Origin: Pseudoscleropodium purum
Taxonomy: Eukaryota > Streptophyta > Bryopsida > Hypnales > Brachytheciaceae
Assembly (NCBI GenBank): GCA_963969395.1
Contig: OZ017799.1
Span: 932,501-996,500, forward strand
Direction: 5' to 3'
Length of the DNA: 64,000 bases
In this document: in pieces, positions 59,491 through 64,000 of the stretch
Layout: the number at the start of each line of letters is the position of its first letter
How positions within the stretch are numbered: the first letter of the stretch is position 1
Made by a program: the position numbers and the translations under genes
Notes under the pieces: generated by a model
Seen by the model: the letters and a program-made list of their open reading frames with translations, nothing else
Databases searched by the model: none
What the model was told of the DNA's origin: nothing

Positions 59491-62400
59491 CATTTGCACA
59501 ACAAACATCATCCATTTCCATAGTATATAAGCTTAATTCATTTTAGGGGGGAAGTAATTGAGTGCGATTGGAAGATAATAATATCATATTTATATCTATT
59601 TATAGATAGTAGTAGAATGATAAAGATGTGGTTCATTAATTGTTGGTTCAAGTGAACAAGTTGTGAACAAATACTTATCAAAACAAGTTGCAACTTCAAG
59701 CAATAAAAGAGGTGCTTTTAGAATTAATAAAAAACTTGTGCTTTCAAAATACTCATCAAATAGGATTACAGTGGCAAGTTATTGATCTTGAACCTTTTTA
59801 AGGTGGTCATGATCCCCACCTATTGATAGTTTTACATTTTTGCACGAAATGTGTTTGAAAATTCATATTAATTTCATTTCATATTAGATTAATTTGATTC
59901 CACTTGTATTTGAGTCCATTCAACTAATTCTTTTTCTAAGAGATATATGCGACAAAAAACACATTGCACAAGTTACTCAAATTGAAATTTGGTGGTAATA
60001 GGCTAATCTATTGTATGTACATTTAAGGTTAATCCTATCAATATAGACATCAATGATGCATTTATTTTATTGATAGGATGTATACATGCACTCTTCTATA
60101 TAAATACTAAAAGTCTTCATAAAACACTTTTGAAGTTTGTATCCATATAGTCACAATTTCTTTTTAGAGTAAAACATTGCTCAAAAGCGGTATATAAACT
60201 TTTGAAAAATATTTGGCACAATATTTTTTTTTCCAATTGATAAAATTGTTCTCCCCTAAAGGACTAAAGAGCCCACTATATATTTGGTCAAATTTAGGCA
60301 AGCTTTCCCACTAGTATTTTGTTTTAAAAAATTGTGAGGAAAAAATCATGAAAATGGTCATATTGAGTAGTTATCGTTAACCCCTAAAGTTTTTTCATGA
60401 TGTTTTCACCAAAAATGCTCCAAAACTGCCATTTTTTGTACCAGTTTCAAATTTTAGAAAAAACAATATTTTTAGACACATATAACTATGGGATCTTGCA
60501 ATACATTGGTTTGAAAAGATGTAGAAAAATTTCAGAAATTTCCACTATGTAGATTGCAAAATATTAGCATTTGAATTTAGACAAATCCTATGGGGGTCCT
60601 ATGAAAAAATAAGCAATTGCTGTAGGTAACCAATTAGGATTTAAATTTTGAATTTTTATAAAGATTTTTGGGTTTATTTTCTTCTTGTTGATAGTTGTTT
60701 GTGGTTCAAAGAGGCCAATTTGGCCACTTTGCTTTATTTTTGTGTCTTAAATTGGAGTAGTTAATGATTGTTTAAGTCTAGTTGCGTGAATGTTTCCTAG
60801 TTGGATGTTGGATATGTATGTCTAATTTGGGTGTGATTAATGTTTGATTCGAAGTTGGGCTTGGAGAATTGAATGTTGAGGTTATTTTGTGTGAGTCCTA
60901 GTTGATATGTTGAATTGTTCCAAGTTGGTCAGGTAATGATGAAGCTACCAGTTGGGGTGTTTCAAAGTCCAATTCAAAATTTTTGATTACAATATTAACC
61001 TCTTAAAGACTTGATCCATTGTGAAATGGTCAAACTTCTTATTTGAGCTAATTTGAGCCTTTTTAACAGTGTTCAAACAACAATCTGATATTTTTACTAC
61101 TTAAAACTCTGAATTCTATATCACTTTGAGAAATTGCAATTTGTTTCATGAAAATTTCCAATTGTTATCATTTTGTTGCAAAAAATGAACATAAATGAGT
61201 AAAAATAGAAAAAACAATTCAAATTATTTGATTTTTTTTTATAGGTAAAAGTAGCAATGGAAATTAGTATAAAAAAATTTCAATTGGTTATTTTATTTTT
61301 TACCTCCAAAATAGCTACATCAAACACCTTGAAGACAAATTTGACTATCAAACCAAATTTATCCTTTTATTTAATTGATATACAAAAATTATATATTTTT
61401 TATTAGTAGAAAAATAAAATTTCTATTTAATTTGTATTTTTAAAATAATTTTGAAAGAAAATAAAATTAATGTGATTTTTCAAAGCTAAAGGTGGAAATA
61501 AAATTATATCAATTACAATATATACTAGAATAATCTTTAATTTTTATTATAAATGAAGAGTGGAATGATAAACATAATTTTAAAATTTAAATTCAAAATG
61601 AATTTTAAAAAAAGAAAATAGGAATGAAAAACATACCATATTGTATTATTTGGATTTTAACATAGGGAGCTTTCAATTGCAATAACTCTTACAATTTCTG
61701 GCATTTCTCAAAACTTTAAAATAGAATAGAAACAAAACTTGTCAAGATTTGTTTTCTTGGTTGAAATCAAATTCCAAAAATATTTATTTTAAAAGTTGTT
61801 AGTGAGATTGACCAAGGCGCATCCACTTTTTGGATGCTTGTGCATTTAAGGGTTAATCCAAGTTGGTAGTATGTAGGTAATTAGTTGTCTCTACCAATTT
61901 GTTAACTACCCACTTTGGAATTCCTATTTGGTCATGTTTGAAGTTCATTTTTCTTCATCCACGGACGAAGTTCCAGTGTAAGTCTGAGCTAGTTGTGTTG
62001 CGTATGTTTTTGTTTATTTGGTGTGTATGCTTGTGGTAATGTTTGTGTTTGTATCCTAGTTGTCTAGAAGATGTCTAGAAGATGAAGAGTTTGTGAGATT
62101 AAGAGGAGATGTGAAATTGATGTTAGATTGATGTTGTAGAGATATTTTGAAACCAAATCGAAAAATTATTGAATGATGAAGATGGAGTGTTCCAATTGGA
62201 GAAAAGTGTGAGTTGAGGAAGAAGATATTTGAGAGGTTAGTTTGTGAAAGAATGATGACAAAGAATAACTATAAAGTAAAATTCTAAATATGTAATGGTG
62301 ATGTATTCACCAAATTGGTTAATATGATATATTTTTAGATTAAATTTGTATTTGTGTGTATGTGCTTATATGATACAATTGAGTTGGAAATAGATCCCTA

Positions 62401-62814
62401 GTTGGAACTAGAAACCAAAGATCATTTTTTTGTTGATATGAAATTCCCATTGACAAGCCTCCCTTGGAACAAACTTATATTATACTAAAGGAATAATTTC
62501 CAAATTGGTCATGATTCTATTTCAATAGTTGCACTTCACAAGTTTACATTTGTATGAAAAAATGCCCCAAATGATGGTGCTTCTTAAGTTTAATTCGTCA
62601 AGGCAAGTTAGCTATATGTTTAGGAAAAATTTAGATCATTTGCAATTGTACAACATATAGAAAAAATAGTAAGTAGAAAGTAGTAGAGAATGATTTAAAA
62701 TACTAAATTGTTCAAAATTTAGTTATAGAATTAAAAAATGCCAATTCCAATTGTTGTAATGTTGTGAGAAACAATCTACACTATAGGATTTTATTTTCAT
62801 TACATGTTTTTTTA
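59491..62814. other. AT-rich intergenic DNA with repeat family D copy 3 (60380-60590)
   Basis: No gene recognised. 60380-60590 carries 'aaactgccattttttgtac', 'gtagaaaaatttcagaaat' and 'gtagattgcaaaatattag', matching 18460-18660 and 40430-40640 in the same order and strand. Confidence 0.5.
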
Positions 62815-63011
62815 AGGGGCCTAGTGTTGTTCCCCTAGTAATTTTTTAAATTTTAAAAGGAAAAGAAAGGAAATAAAGGGGCAAAAAAAAGGACATGGTA
62901 ATTTCTTTGCTACAGTACGCAACTGCTCCAGGGTAGTTTCTAGATTTTTTGGAAATCCAACAAAACTCAGGGGAACTCCCAGCCCTCTAAGGGGGCTGAA
63001 AAAATCTAATG
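62815..63011. repeat. Partial member of the AGGGCT...CTAATG repeat family
   Basis: Ends 'aagggggctgaaaaaatctaa' then TG, like 24564, 57782 and 59490. The left part ('aaggggcctagtgttgttcc') has no clear counterpart. Confidence 0.4.
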
Positions 63012-64000
63012 ATTCCAAAATATTGAAAATCGAGTTAAATAAAGGATTTTAAAGTTTATTTTAGAGTAGGTATTCTTTCACTACTTGCAAACTAAAAACC
63101 CTCTTAACTTTCATCTCATGAATCAAAATGGAATGATTCAAAGCTTTCCACATGAATATAAATTTAGAAAACTAATTTCAAATTTTTATTTTGAAAAAAG
63201 TGATTTTTTTTATTTGCCCAATGCGCTTGAGTTGAAAAACAAGCTACTTATCATATAATAACTTTTAAACCATGTAGTCAAAAGTTATGAAAATTTTTGG
63301 GCCTAAAAGAAAAAAGAATTCTCATATTGAGTGAAAATTTCAAAGCCAAAAAATAAAACTCCTTTTGTAGTGAGATGCTCCAAATTGCTATATTGCCAAA
63401 AAACGCAACTTGGTCCTTTAGAAGCTAAATTAATTTATTTTGTCATCTAGATTAAATTTGAAAGAGATATAGCCCTTGGATGCCATTCAAATTTCAACAA
63501 GGGTAGAACTAAAAATCTTAAATATAAAGGACTTGATCTCATGAAGCTACCTATTTAAGGTCAAATACCCTTACCGTGGAATACCCTTACCGTGGAATTT
63601 GACACTTGTAATATATTCAAGTTTGACTAAAAATTAAAAGAAATTCTATTATGTATTTTTTAATCTATTTTTTTTTGACATGTATAGGGAAGAAGCTGGG
63701 GGGCATACTACATATAAAATTGGTATACATTTGTACAAGAGGTATTCTAGAAGGAGATTATTATTTTTTGAATACAAGATATCCTATTGTCACCTAAAAT
63801 GTTAACACTGGATAATTGAAAGAAAAGAATTTATGAGTTCAATTTTATTTAGTTCTTCAAAGTAGAGAATGTTAGTTTGAATTTTTAGCTTTCTAGTAAA
63901 CCAAAACATGTGAGAGAACACTAACTTTCTAAGTTACTTCATTATTAATTTATGCATATATATATTCCGTAAATATGGTGGCATTTTTATTACAATCCTA
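63012..64000. other. AT-rich intergenic DNA
   Basis: Nothing recognised apart from a short direct repeat 'aatacccttaccgtgga' near 63566-63597. Confidence 0.5.

Noticed and set aside
1..64000. tRNA, rRNA, organelle-DNA insertions, CRISPR arrays, bacterial operons
   Set aside because: No T-arm consensus with a matching cloverleaf, rRNA signature or spacer array was noticed on either strand; a tRNAscan or Infernal run would be needed to exclude small RNA genes.

Overview
The window is nuclear DNA of a plant. Evidence: genes split by GT-AG introns, plant-only or plant-typical families (a NO POLLEN GERMINATION-RELATED TPR protein, an IQD-type calmodulin-binding protein, the fused BIO3-BIO1 biotin enzyme), and plant-type TTTAGGG telomeric motifs. 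Five protein genes and one decayed transposase in 64 kb, set in long AT-rich intergenic DNA, point to a medium-to-large genome. A bryophyte, lycophyte or other non-flowering lineage is possible, but the sequence does not decide this.

Layout. 1.4-7.1 kb (+): five-exon NPGR-like TPR gene. 7.1-28 kb: gene-poor, AT-rich DNA with many diverged repeats: a 365-bp foldback element, several tandem arrays, two TA-flanked MITEs, a MITE with a palindromic core, and a tandem array interrupted by a TTAA-flanked MITE. 28.2-30.2 kb (+): single-exon IQD-like gene. 31.1-33.4 kb (+): seven-exon gene for a methyltransferase-like protein, reconstructed by joining short exons whose phases all agree. 33.9-38.7 kb: a pogo-like DNA transposon with terminal inverted repeats, TA flanks and a decayed transposase on the minus strand. 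42.3-45.2 kb (-): six-exon precursor with three saposin-B domains. 46-47 kb: tandem repeat whose sub-units alternate in orientation. 49.7-56.4 kb (-): sixteen-exon BIO3-BIO1 gene. 56.5-64 kb: AT-rich repeats, including a 180-bp-arm inverted repeat near 58.2-59.0 kb.

The genes do not form a pathway or cluster. They are independent housekeeping or signalling genes: calmodulin-linked proteins (NPGR, IQD), a vacuolar or secreted saposin precursor, mitochondrial biotin synthesis, and an uncharacterised methyltransferase-like protein. The most distinctive content is the mobile-element record: one TIR family seen both as a large transposase-bearing copy and as two roughly 370-bp MITEs, a clean TTAA insertion that can be undone by eye, and several palindromic repeat families. 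No organelle insertion, tRNA, rRNA or CRISPR array was recognised.
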